A stretch of DNA of 64,000 nucleotides from Bradyrhizobium tropiciagri (GTDB taxonomy: Bacteria; Pseudomonadota; Alphaproteobacteria; Rhizobiales; Xanthobacteraceae): contig NZ_LFLZ01000038.1 of assembly GCF_001189845.1 (NCBI RefSeq), positions 1 through 64,000 of the forward strand, written 5' to 3'. Below the pieces are notes generated by a model that had not been told where the DNA came from, made no database searches, and worked only from the letters and a program-made list of their open reading frames with translations. Each line of letters starts with the position of its first letter. Position 1 is the stretch's first letter. This document shows positions 10,507 through 17,125 of the stretch, piece after piece. The position numbers and the translations under genes were made by a program.

Positions 10507-11205
10507 ATGAAGAAAGCCGTCGAACAGTCAGTGGACCGCCCGGCCAAAGCGTTTTCGAGCGAAGTGGCTACCGGTTCGCGTAGAGAAAACGCGTCAAAAC
10601 AAGAATCTGGAGCCCCGTTCCGATCGCATCGGAACGAAAAAGGCCCCAGGGCCGCCGACCGCATCCGCGCCTCCGCAAGCGAGCTGTTCTATCGCGAGGG
10701 CATCCGCGCCGTCGGCGTCGACGAGGTGGTCGAGCGGGCCGGCGTCACCAAGCCGAGCCTCTATCGCAGCTTCGCCTCCAAGGACGAACTCGCCGCCGCC
10801 TATATGCGCGACTATGACCTCGATTTCTGGGAGAAGTTCGAGAACCCCGGCGGCAAGTCATACAGCGATCCGCGCGAGCACGTGCTCGCCTACATCCGGG
10901 TGCTGTCGACGCGCGCGGTGCGCGAGGGCTATCGCGGCTGCGGCCTCAGCAACGCCACCGTGGAATATCCGGCGCGCGACAATCCCGCGCGGCAGGTCGC
11001 CGAAGCGCACAAGAAGGTGCTCCGCAAGCGCCTGCGCGAACTCGCAAGCAGCATGGGCGCGCGTCACCCCGCCGTGCTCGGCGATGCGCTGTTGCTGCTG
11101 ATCGAAGGCATCTACAGCACCGGCCAACAGTCCGAAGACGGGCCGGCGCAGTCGGCGCTCGCGGTGGCGAAGCTGCTGATCGATGCGAGCGTGCCGAAGC
11201 CGTAA
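10507..11205 (+). CDS. TetR/AcrR family transcriptional regulator
   Basis: Residues 48-100 form a TetR DNA-binding domain (RIRASASELFYREGIRAVGVDEVVERAGVTKPSLYRSFASKDEL). The remaining 130 residues are the helical ligand and dimer domain. It is divergent from an MFS transporter, and a perfect inverted repeat lies between them, so it probably represses both. ATG 10507 has a good ribosome-binding site (GGGAG) and is kept as the start. The oddity is that codons about 15-43 are read through a palindromic intergenic element (10549-10635), which gives a 45-residue N-terminal extension unlike the family. GTG codons at 10531 and 10564 are alternatives but also lie before or within the element. Confidence 0.88.
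   Translation: MKKAVEQSVDRPAKAFSSEVATGSRRENASKQESGAPFRSHRNEKGPRAADRIRASASELFYREGIRAVGVDEVVERAGVTKPSLYRSFASKDELAAAYMRDYDLDFWEKFENPGGKSYSDPREHVLAYIRVLSTRAVREGYRGCGLSNATVEYPARDNPARQVAEAHKKVLRKRLRELASSMGARHPAVLGDALLLLIEGIYSTGQQSEDGPAQSALAVAKLLIDASVPKP
10549..10635 (+). repeat. Palindromic REP-like element inside the TetR coding region
   Basis: Two hairpins are visible: GCGTTTTC (10549-10556) pairs with GAAAACGC (10585-10592), and GTTCCGAT (10617-10624) pairs with ATCGGAAC (10628-10635). From memory, this resembles a common intergenic palindrome of Bradyrhizobium and relatives. A shorter, eroded relative appears near 40525-40590. Here it is read in frame as part of a protein. Confidence 0.65.
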
Positions 11206-11415
11206 GGCGGGTGACCGGCGCGCCCGATGACAGGCTCCGCGATATCCGGGAGTGGACCGCCATCGCATGTCGCGGCGCTCATGCGGGCGACTTGCTCGTC
11301 GACTTTCACCGTGTTCGGGGCGCGGTACGACCGCTCATGAGGACGACAAGGGGCACGACCCACGCCGCCGCCGAATTGCTGAGCAGCACCAAGCTCAGAA
11401 CGGCTTGCGTGAACA
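11206..11415. repeat. Convergent intergenic region holding an eroded palindromic repeat
   Basis: The stretch 11235-11285 shares CGCATGTCGC, CGCTCATGC and the surrounding layout with 14245-14300, which suggests two eroded copies of one genus-type repeat. No gene is supported. Open frames here are short and lack recognisable protein character. Confidence 0.4.
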
Positions 11416-11745
11416 TCATTGTGTTCTTCGCAACGCGGCGGCCCAAGGCCGCCGCAGCCGCATCGGGACGCCGCCGGGCCGCGGCGGATCGTCGTCCTCG
11501 CCATCGAGGCGGCGCAGCGCCGCGAGAATGTCGGCGAGCCGGATCGGATGATCCATGCCCGGGATCTCGCGCAGCGAGGGACAGGATTCGACCGCGAACA
11601 TGTCGGACGCCCATGACGACAGGATGATCCGCTTTTCGGGCACGGAGAGCGCCTCGTCGTTCAGGACCTCGTCTGGCGACGCGTAGTGCGCAGCCGGGTG
11701 GAACAGGGGATGGAGTTTGCCGGAGTTCGTGTTGGCGTCGGTCAT
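11416..11745 (-). CDS. Conserved hypothetical protein at the end of the small heat-shock operon
   Basis: The product is 109 residues if started at ATG 11745, which has a strong ribosome-binding site (GGGAGG). The upstream extension to 11832 would be Arg-rich and is rejected. The middle is helical and acidic (SPDEVLNDEALSVPEKRIIL, then SSWASDMFAVESCPSLREIP), while the C-terminus is Arg/Pro-rich. The pattern of a short 'loss of stability then DILAALRRLDGEDDD' protein is one I associate with rhizobial small heat-shock operons, but I know no function. It starts 87 bases after the Hsp20 stop on the same strand, so co-transcription is likely. Confidence 0.7.
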   Translation of the reverse strand: MTDANTNSGKLHPLFHPAAHYASPDEVLNDEALSVPEKRIILSSWASDMFAVESCPSLREIPGMDHPIRLADILAALRRLDGEDDDPPRPGGVPMRLRRPWAAALRRTQ

Positions 11746-11831
11746 TGCTTGCCTCCCTTTACGCTCCTTTCCGAAGGGGACGATTGTTGTCGCAGATCGG
11801 ACGGCGGCAGATGCCGCCGCCCGTGGTCGCA

Positions 11832-12323
11832 CTATTGGGTCTTGACGGCGATGCGCTTGACGCCGGCCCGCGGGTTTTCGGACTTCGGCAGCGAGATCGT
11901 CAGGACGCCGTTCTTGAACGAGGCCTCCGCCTTGTCCTCCTCGACGCCATCAAGCGCAATCTGCCGCTCGAAGGCGCCGTAGGTGCGCTCGGTGAAGTGC
12001 TTGCCTTCGTCCTTGCGCTCGTCCTTCTTCTCGCCACGGATGGCCAGGACGCCGTTTGCGATTTCGATCTGCACGTCCTTCTCCGTCATGCCGGGAAGCT
12101 CGGCCGAGATCGTCAGCGCCTTGTCGGTGTCGCTGACCTCGAGCTGCGGCCAACCGAACCGCCCTTCCATCAGGGGGGACAGGCTTGGCGCGCCGAAGCC
12201 GCGGAAGGCGTCGTCGAACAGCCGGTTCATCTCGCGGTGCAGCGTCATGAACGGATCATAGCTGCCGCGCGAGGGTACGAGCTCCTGGTTTCTCGACCAG
12301 GGAACGAGATCACGAATTGCCAT
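11832..12323 (-). CDS. Small heat-shock protein, Hsp20/alpha-crystallin family (class C-like)
   Basis: The product is 163 residues from ATG 12323, supported by GAAGGAG just upstream. After MAIRDLVPWSRNQELVPS comes the alpha-crystallin domain (residues about 50-150: FGWPQLEVSDTDKALTISAE, LPGMTEKDVQIEIANGVLAI), with the conserved A-x-x-x-n-G-V-L motif as ASFKNGVLTISLPKSE. Family members are ATP-independent holdases that keep unfolding proteins soluble for DnaK and ClpB. It follows another Hsp20 gene by about 100 bases on the same strand and shares its promoter, so heat control through the upstream ROSE element and polar transcription is expected. Confidence 0.93.
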   Translation of the reverse strand: MAIRDLVPWSRNQELVPSRGSYDPFMTLHREMNRLFDDAFRGFGAPSLSPLMEGRFGWPQLEVSDTDKALTISAELPGMTEKDVQIEIANGVLAIRGEKKDERKDEGKHFTERTYGAFERQIALDGVEEDKAEASFKNGVLTISLPKSENPRAGVKRIAVKTQ

Positions 12324-12422
12324 GCTCTTCTCCTTCAGATGTCTTCTCTCCTTCATGCATGGGGCGAGGGAGCGCGGACGCGCATCGGCGCGCCGCGTTC
12401 CACCGTCGCCTCGGTCGCGCGG

Positions 12423-12884
12423 TCAGGCCGCCTGCTTCTGCTCGATCTGCGGCGAGGCGGAGTTGCCGGCCGCGATATTGATCCTGCGCGGCTTCATGGC
12501 CTCCGGGACCTCGCGGACCAGGTCGATGATCAGCAGGCCGTCCCTGAACGAGGCCTGCTTGACCTGGACATAGTCGGCGAGGTTGAACACGCGCCGGAAC
12601 GGACGCGCCGCGATGCCCTGGTACAGGTATTCGCCGGCGGCCTTCTCGGGCTTCCTGCCCTCGATGGTCAGCGCGTTCTGCTCGGCGGTGACGGTGATGT
12701 CGTCGGCGCCGAAACCCGCCACCGCAAGCGAGATCCGGTAATGATCTTCGCCGGAGCGCTCGATGTTGTAGGGCGGGTAGTTGTCCTCGCTCGCCTGGCG
12801 CAGCGCGCTGTCGGCAAGGCTGGCCAGATGATCGAAGCCGATGGTGGAGCGCCACAGGGGCGCGAAGTCGAAGGTGGTCCTCAT
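12423..12884 (-). CDS. Small heat-shock protein, Hsp20 class A (IbpA-like)
   Basis: The product is 153 residues from ATG 12884 (MRTTFDFAPLWRSTIGFDHL), the typical start of rhizobial class A and IbpA-type proteins. The alpha-crystallin domain spans about residues 35-130 (YPPYNIERSGEDHYRISLAV; ASFRDGLLIIDLVREVPEAM). The longer open frame to 13109 is untranslated leader. The start is placed by GGAGGA 6 bases upstream, which is itself sequestered in a ROSE-type thermometer. It is the first gene of a three-gene minus-strand operon (Hsp20 class A, Hsp20, hypothetical). Its role is an ATP-independent chaperone in the cytoplasm. Confidence 0.94.
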   Translation of the reverse strand: MRTTFDFAPLWRSTIGFDHLASLADSALRQASEDNYPPYNIERSGEDHYRISLAVAGFGADDITVTAEQNALTIEGRKPEKAAGEYLYQGIAARPFRRVFNLADYVQVKQASFRDGLLIIDLVREVPEAMKPRRINIAAGNSASPQIEQKQAA

Positions 12885-13002
12885 ACCAAGTCCTCCAAAG
12901 AGCAAGATGGTTACGAAGGAACGCAAGACGAAAGGTCGCAAGACCGTCCGCCCGGCGCCCGCGCCGGGCCCTGCAAGGCGCCCGGCACACCGCTCTCGCG
13001 GC
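12885..13002 (-). promoter_or_regulatory. ROSE-type RNA thermometer in the leader of the hsp20 operon
   Basis: The leader 3' end on the minus strand reads TCTTGCTCTTTGGAGGA (12891-12907). Here UCUU-G-CU can pair with the Shine-Dalgarno AGGAGG leaving one G bulged, which is the diagnostic feature of ROSE elements. A GC-rich hairpin region (about 12950-12985) lies upstream. A leader of about 118 bases fits the ROSE class known from Bradyrhizobium hsp operons. At low temperature the ribosome site would be masked. Confidence 0.82.
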
Positions 13003-13010
13003 GAAAAATG

Positions 13011-13038
13011 ACTTAGAAAAACCACCGGTCGATTCAAG
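13011..13038 (-). promoter_or_regulatory. Probable promoter of the hsp20 operon
   Basis: On the minus strand CTTGAA (13033-13038) is followed after 16 bases by CTAAGT (13011-13016). The placement puts the transcript start close to 13002 and gives a leader of ROSE length. The -10 is weak and no clear RpoH CCCCAT box is present. Confidence 0.45.
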
Positions 13039-13132
13039 AGGGTCCGAGAATTTTGCCAGATTTTTTTGATGCCGGATTTTTGGATGACACGGACACTGCG
13101 CCGCAGCATGGCGCTAGGCGATGCGGGCCGTT

Positions 13133-13165
13133 AAGGATTGGCGCGCAAGAAGGATTGGCGCGCAA
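13133..13165 (+). repeat. Tandem 16-bp direct repeat
   Basis: AAGGATTGGCGCGCAA occurs at 13133-13148 and again at 13150-13165, one base apart. It lies upstream of the promoter for the three-small-ORF operon. Confidence 0.85.
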
Positions 13166-13180
13166 CGCGAGCGGCAACGC

Positions 13181-13208
13181 TTGACAGTGCGAGCGGCCTG
13201 AATAAATT
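13181..13208 (+). promoter_or_regulatory. Probable sigma-70 promoter for the three-small-ORF operon
   Basis: TTGACA (13181-13186) and TAAATT (13203-13208) are separated by 16 bases. Transcription would start near 13215, directly before or within two tandem terminator-like hairpins, about 95 bases ahead of the first start codon. Confidence 0.6.
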
Positions 13209-13209
13209 T

Positions 13210-13271
13210 TCTCGCACCGGAATTCGTTTCCGGTTTTTCGTCTCGCACCGGAATTCGTTTCCGGTTTTTCG
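13210..13271 (+). terminator. Perfect 31-bp tandem duplication, each unit a terminator-like hairpin
   Basis: 13210-13240 and 13241-13271 are identical. Each contains ACCGGAA, a 5-base loop and TTCCGGT followed by a T-rich tract (TTTTC), which is an intrinsic-terminator shape on the plus strand only. It lies between a promoter and the first ORF, so a leader attenuator or insulating terminator is possible. Slippage duplication without function is the alternative. Confidence 0.6.
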
Positions 13272-13308
13272 AAACCGAAAAGGACAACGACGACCGTCTG
13301 GAGTGACG

Positions 13309-13536
13309 ATGATGTTCGATCAGGATCTCGCCCGCATCCGCACCCACCGCAACAACATCCACCGCTATCGACGCCTGCTGAAGACGAGGCTGTCCGACCT
13401 CGAACGCCGGTTCATCGAACGGCGTCTGTCGGAGGAGCAGGCCGCCGTCGAGGCGCTGGTTTCCGAAACATTCCCCGTCGCGTTCACCTTGCCGAAAGAC
13501 CCAAGCGCCACGTCGCGCGCGGAGGCGTCGTCATGA
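13309..13536 (+). CDS. Small hypothetical protein 1 of three overlapping ORFs
   Basis: The product is about 75 residues from ATG 13309 (or the adjacent ATG 13312), with GGAG eight bases upstream. It is predicted to be helical and strongly charged (FDQDLARIRTHRNNIHRYRR, LLKTRLSDLERRFIERRLSE), and ends FTLPKDPSATSRAEASS. The heptad-like charge pattern suggests a helical hairpin or coiled coil. No membrane segment or known motif is seen. Its stop overlaps the next start as ATGA, so the two are translationally coupled. I do not recognise a function. The position next to heat-shock genes hints at stress expression but proves nothing. Confidence 0.7.
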   Translation: MMFDQDLARIRTHRNNIHRYRRLLKTRLSDLERRFIERRLSEEQAAVEALVSETFPVAFTLPKDPSATSRAEASS

Positions 13537-13712
13537 CCGACCTCCGCGACCTGCTGATCCGCGGCAGCGAGAAGGTCATCGGCCACTATCGCCTGCTGCT
13601 GGCGAGCGCTGCGACCGAGAAGGAACGCGAACTTTACCGAAGCCGGATCGAGCGCGAGCAGCGCCTGCTGGACGAGCTCCAGGGCGGCTTGCCGGAGCGG
13701 TTCGCGGCATGA
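13533..13712 (+). CDS. Small hypothetical protein 2 of three overlapping ORFs
   Basis: The product is 59 residues and starts at the ATGA overlap with the preceding gene. It is almost entirely helical with alternating acidic and basic residues (LLIRGSEKVIGHYRLLLASA, EKERELYRSRIEREQRLLDE). It resembles protein 1 of the same unit in layout, with a central H-Y-R-L-L motif shared with HRYRRLL there, so the two may be diverged paralogues. It ends in a second ATGA overlap with the third ORF. The function is unknown. Confidence 0.65.
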   Translation: MTDLRDLLIRGSEKVIGHYRLLLASAATEKERELYRSRIEREQRLLDELQGGLPERFAA

Positions 13713-14146
13713 CCGGCGACGGGCGCTTCGCGGCGTTCGACATCGAGCTGAAGCGGCGCGGACGCGGCAGGTGGAAATGGGCCGTCTGCGGCACCGGCGG
13801 GCATGCCATCATGTGCGGCTCGGAATGCAGTCAGGCCGCAGCGCGATACAAGGCGCAGCGCGCGCTGTTTCTCCTGCTCTGCGCCAGCGCCTCGCGCCTT
13901 TCGGAGCTGCCGCCCGAGCCGTCCGATCCTTCGCCGCGCGCCGCGCCGGCAATCTCCCGCGTGCGCGCTCGCAGGCCGGAGGACCGGACCATGATCGAAC
14001 GGCTGCGCCAGCAGAGCAGGACGCTGTCGGAGAACCTTGCGAAGCACCGCCCGGCGCATGCGGCCATCGCAGCCTCGGCGGCGGCTCGGCTTTCCGCCCG
14101 GCGGTCCCGTCGCCGGTCCAGCGACACCGGACCATCCGGGCCCTAA
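13709..14146 (+). CDS. Small hypothetical protein 3 of three overlapping ORFs
   Basis: The product is 145 residues from the ATGA at 13709. The first 60 residues form a compact part (FDIELKRRGRGRWKWAVCGT, then a loop and SECSQAAARYKAQRALFLLL), which I recognise only as a recurrent rhizobial hypothetical fold of beta strands followed by a helix. The second half is Pro/Ala/Arg-rich and low-complexity (RRPEDRTMIERLRQQSRTLS). It closes a three-gene unit joined by two ATGA overlaps, so all three products are probably made in fixed proportion. The C-terminal 40 residues run into a repeat-rich region and may be partly non-conserved. Confidence 0.6.
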   Translation: MTGDGRFAAFDIELKRRGRGRWKWAVCGTGGHAIMCGSECSQAAARYKAQRALFLLLCASASRLSELPPEPSDPSPRAAPAISRVRARRPEDRTMIERLRQQSRTLSENLAKHRPAHAAIAASAAARLSARRSRRRSSDTGPSGP

Positions 14147-14498
14147 AGCGTGATGAGATCAGGTTGAATCGTCATCGCGCTTTGGATTCTTGTTTAAGCA
14201 TGATCTTTTCGGAAAACCGCTTCGCACTTTTCCGGATCGTGCTCTAGCCTGCGATGCCGGGGAATGGTGCGTCCCCGCATGTCGCTGCGCTCATGCCGGC
14301 AACTGGTGCCAACCCCATCGCGCTTTGGAGCGTAATGACATCAAGTTGAGCCGCGTCGAAGGTCCACCTCTCCCTTGGGAGAGGTCGCGCGCAGCGCCGG
14401 GTGAGGGGTGACGGTCCCTCGTGAGACCTGCGGCCCTCACCCGATTTGCTTCGCAAATCGACCTCTCCCCGCCGGGGAGAGGTGAACCGCCCGCCGCT
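14147..14498. repeat. Repeat-filled intergenic region (two palindromic families)
   Basis: The region holds no gene. 14197-14243 is a 47-bp element repeated in inverse orientation at 58889-58935 with two mismatches. 14245-14300 resembles 11235-11285. 14365-14490 contains CTCTCCC/GGGAGAG palindromes with CCGGGTGAGGG, like 62995-63145. The layout is of clustered genus-type palindromic units between the small-ORF operon and the convergent fabF end. Confidence 0.7.
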
Positions 14499-15761
14499 TC
14501 AAGCCCACCGTCGAAACACGAGACTGGCGTTGACGCCGCCAAATCCGAAGCCGTTCGAGATCGCGTGCTCGATCGTCATCGGCCGCGCGACGTTCGCGAC
14601 GAGGTCGATACCCTGCGCGGCCGGATCGGCGTTCTCCAGGTTGAGCGTCGGCGGCGCGACCTGATCGCGCAGCGCCAGGATCGTGAAGATCGCCTCGACG
14701 CCGCCGGCAGCCCCAAGCAGATGGCCCGTCGCCGACTTGGTCGCGCTGACGACAATCCCGCCCTCGCGCCCGAACACGCGCTTGATCGCCTCGAGTTCGC
14801 CGAGATCGCCGACCGGCGTCGATGTCGAATGCGCGTTGAGATGCTGGATCTCGCTCGCGCGCAAGCCGGCCTGCGCCAGCGCGATCTCCATGGCGCGGCG
14901 GGCGCCGTCGCCATCTTCCGGCCCCGCGGTGATGTGATAGGCGTCCGCCGTCGTGCCGTAGCCGACGATCTCGGCGATCGGCTGCGCGCCGCGCCGCAAG
15001 GCATGCTCGAGCTCCTCGATCACGAGGACACCAGCGCCTTCGCCCATCACGAAACCGTCGCGGTCGCGGTCGAACGGCCGCGACGCCCGGGCCGGCTCAT
15101 CGTTGAACGACGTCGAAAGCGCCCGCGCCGCAGCAAAGCCGCCAAGGCTCACCGGATCGATGCACGCCTCCGCGCCGCCGCAGATCGCGACGTCGGCCTC
15201 ATCGGACCTGATCAGGCGCGCGGCATCGCCGATCGCCTGAACGCTCGCCGCGCACGCGGTCACCGGCGCGCCGATCGCACCCTTGTAGCCATAGCGGATG
15301 CTGATGTGCCCGGCCGCGAGATTGGCCAGGAAGGCGGGCACGGTGAACGGCGACAGGCGGCGCGTGCCGCTCTTCTCCACCGTGCGCACCGCGTCCGCGA
15401 TTGCGGGAAACCCGCCGATCCCGGTTGCGATCACGGTCGCGGTGCGCTCTTGCGCCCGCGCCTCGGCCGGCATCCAGCCGGCCTGCGCTGTGGCCTCCGC
15501 CGCCGCCAGCAGCGCGAACAGGATGAACCGGTCCATCTTCTTCTGGTCCTTGCGCGGCGCCGCCAGATCAGGATCGAACCCGCCCTCGGCATCGGAGGCC
15601 TTGTCAGGCACCTGGCCTGCGACCCGCGCCGGAAGGCTCATCGCCCACTCCGGCAATGCCCGGAGCCCGGAATGCCCCGCCAGCAACCGCGACCAGACCA
15701 GTTCAGTGCCACAGCCCAGCGGGGACACCGTCCCCAGGCCCGTCACAACAATTCGACGCAT
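14499..15761 (-). CDS. fabF: 3-oxoacyl-[acyl-carrier-protein] synthase II (KAS II, FabF-type)
   Basis: The product is 420 residues from ATG 15761 (MRRIVVTGLGTVSPLGCGTE). It catalyses decarboxylative condensation of malonyl-ACP with acyl-ACP. The Cys-His-His triad is visible: Cys in APVTACAASVQAIGD, His in LNAHSTSTPVGD and His in ATKSATGHLLGAAGG, with the conserved Lys before the last. C-terminal FGFGGVNASLVF is typical. The frame extends upstream to 15884, but only low-complexity sequence would be added. No acpP or fabG neighbours it, so it is a stand-alone paralogue, perhaps for a specialised acyl chain; the main fabF is probably elsewhere. Assignment to KAS II over KAS I rests on the general sequence pattern. 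Confidence 0.92.
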   Translation of the reverse strand: MRRIVVTGLGTVSPLGCGTELVWSRLLAGHSGLRALPEWAMSLPARVAGQVPDKASDAEGGFDPDLAAPRKDQKKMDRFILFALLAAAEATAQAGWMPAEARAQERTATVIATGIGGFPAIADAVRTVEKSGTRRLSPFTVPAFLANLAAGHISIRYGYKGAIGAPVTACAASVQAIGDAARLIRSDEADVAICGGAEACIDPVSLGGFAAARALSTSFNDEPARASRPFDRDRDGFVMGEGAGVLVIEELEHALRRGAQPIAEIVGYGTTADAYHITAGPEDGDGARRAMEIALAQAGLRASEIQHLNAHSTSTPVGDLGELEAIKRVFGREGGIVVSATKSATGHLLGAAGGVEAIFTILALRDQVAPPTLNLENADPAAQGIDLVANVARPMTIEHAISNGFGFGGVNASLVFRRWA

Positions 15762-15900
15762 GGTGCTCCTGTGGCGCTTGCCGGCGTGGCCGGGACTCGA
15801 ACTGGTGGGGCTTCGAGGCTGATTTAATGTATGACGGTCATCATCTATTATCTCGACCGGTCGTGCGTCAAGGCGTTGGGTCATGTCGTTTGCCGGGGCT

Positions 15901-15988
15901 TCGAAGGCATCTCAGCACGAGCCAACAGTCGGAAGGAGGCCGGGCGGAATCGGCACTCACGGTCGCGAAGTTGCTGATCGATGCGAGC
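15901..15988 (+). pseudogene. Remnant of a TetR-family regulator C-terminus
   Basis: Translated, it reads STSQQSEGGRAESALTVAKL then LIDAS, against STGQQSEDGPAQSALAVAKL then LIDAS at the C-terminus of the TetR protein ending at 11205. The DNA also aligns over about 88 bases with one gap. The DNA-binding domain is absent, so this is the tail of a deleted paralogue. Confidence 0.75.
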
Positions 15989-16043
15989 AGGGCGAGGGGG
16001 ATCAACGGTAAAGCTCGTGAGAGAGCCAGTTTGAATTTGCGTT

Positions 16044-16093
16044 GCGATTTCAATGCAATAGAAGTTCGCGGTTCTATTCTAAGCGGCGCGCCA
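16044..16093 (+). repeat. 50-bp dispersed intergenic repeat, copy C
   Basis: It aligns ungapped with 5994-6043 and 9016-9065. This copy best shows a hairpin: AATAGAA (16057-16063), 8-base loop, TTCTATT (16072-16078). It ends in GGCGCGCCA like the others. Confidence 0.75.
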
Positions 16094-16294
16094 GTTCCGC
16101 TGAGTACAGCCGTTCTGCAGTCCGCTGTGCTTTGCACTAGGTTGCGGCCCCACCAGGTATGGGGGCCGACCGCTCCGATTTTGGAATCCCAGCGTTTGCT
16201 CGCACCCGACTAAGTGCTTGTGGACCGATTGACTACCGTCAGTTGCAGCTTTTGGCCCCTTCGTGCTTCATTGCCGTCGGGAGGGGCCATCGGA

Positions 16295-16490
16295 ATGTTT
16301 GAGAAGTTCAAGTACGAGAGCGTTGCGCTCAAGGATATCGCTTTGGATGACCGGAATCCCCGGATCGTCACGCAGACGCCTCTGACGTCCCAAACAGATA
16401 TCGTCTCCTACCTCTACGAGAACGAGGAGCTGGAGGCGTTCATCAAGAAGATTGCGTCGGAGGGCAAGAACGCCGGTGCCGAGCGACCTT
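16295..16490 (+). pseudogene. Truncated N-terminus of a ParB-like nuclease-domain protein
   Basis: From ATG 16295 with a good ribosome-binding site (GGGAGG) the product reads FEKFKYESVALKDIALDDRN and PRIVTQTPLTSQTDIVSYLY, and stops resembling protein after EGKNAGAERPY. This is the start of a ParB/Srx-like domain (in the family L-x-D-x-x-N-P-R is followed by a helix and a G-E-R/G-N-R strand). It breaks about 65 residues in and runs into unrelated sequence, where a PilZ-like fragment begins. The rest of the gene is missing from the window, so it looks like a deletion scar. Confidence 0.55.
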
Positions 16491-16499
16491 ATCCTTCCC

Positions 16500-16710
16500 G
16501 ACAGACGCAAGTCTGCGCGCAATCCGTCTTTGGATGATGCCCTGATCAGGTTTGACGACCTGTCGCTGTGCTGTACCGTGCGGGACATCACAGAAGACGG
16601 CGCCGCTGTGTGGGCAGACCACCCTCATCATTCCGCCGAGCAAGACCTGGTTGTGCCATGTGATTTGGCGCAAAGACGGGTGGGTCGGCGTCAAGTTCCA
16701 CACTGAGTGA
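16500..16710 (+). pseudogene. PilZ-domain protein fragment with a frameshift
   Basis: One frame gives DRRKSARNPSLDDALIRFDD, LSLCCTVRDITEDGAAV. Near 16610-16623 the frame must change by one base to continue LIIPPSKTWLCHVIWRKDGW then VGVKFHTE, ending at 16710. The R-x-x-x-R start, RDI(T/S)E-x-GA and W-R-x-x-x-x-GV-x-F features match PilZ, the c-di-GMP-binding fold. The N-terminal Met is absent because the fragment joins directly to the ParB-like remnant. It is most likely dead. Confidence 0.55.
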
Positions 16711-17125
16711 AACGCGTGCTCACGTCACGCTGAACGCGACGCCCACGGCCGTATGTCGTGCGCATGCGCGGGATTTTGCAATCGACGCGCGCTGACTGTA
16801 CCGGGAAGGTATGGGAAATGATCCCGCCGCGGCAACAGGCCCATGCCTGTCGTGGCCGTGCCGCGCCGGCGTCGTAGCCGGCTGTTCGAGGGATTGCTCG
16901 CTCAGCCCTGAGGGAAGTGTGTCGCCCTCGCAACGTTGCAATTGTTCCGCTGGGGAACGGGCGTGTTTGCTCTTCACCGGACCGCGGATTCATTCTCTAG
17001 TCATGACGGACCTTCGGCGGCGATTGTATTTCCAAGATGTTCATTTGAGATCGGGTCCAGGAGGTCGCTGTCAGCGCCAGCGACCTCTTCGTTTTGCTTC
17101 ATTGAATTTGCGGAGGGATCCTCCA
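16711..17125. other. Non-coding stretch with a terminator-like hairpin
   Basis: I see no supported gene here. Short open frames on both strands are Arg/Ser-rich and lack ribosome sites. The only clear structure is the hairpin at 17061-17087, described separately. Confidence 0.5.
17061..17095 (+). terminator. Intrinsic terminator-like hairpin
   Basis: GAGGTCGCTG (17061-17070) pairs perfectly with CAGCGACCTC (17078-17087) around a 7-base loop, and TTCGTTTT follows. It sits 39 bases before a 30-codon hydrophobic ORF, so it may end an upstream transcript or act as a leader attenuator. Confidence 0.6.

Larger units (their letters stand above)
15762..16213. other. Gene-poor region with a TetR remnant and repeat copy C
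   Basis: The stretch holds no intact gene. 15901-15988 matches the 3' end of the TetR gene at 11102-11190, and 16044-16093 is a copy of the 50-bp dispersed repeat. The remainder shows nothing I can identify. Confidence 0.6.

Noticed and set aside
12310..12990. Alternative long minus-strand frame over the Hsp20 region
   Set aside because: It is out of frame with both alpha-crystallin domains and Arg-rich.
13210..13271. 31-bp tandem repeat as a CRISPR array
   Set aside because: There are only two units with no spacers, and each is a terminator-like hairpin.
15775..15830. tRNA-like string with GGGACTCGAAC
   Set aside because: No acceptor or anticodon stem can be folded around it.
16268..16591. 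Minus-strand ORF opposite the ParB-like fragment
   Set aside because: The plus strand shows protein motifs; the minus frame shows none.
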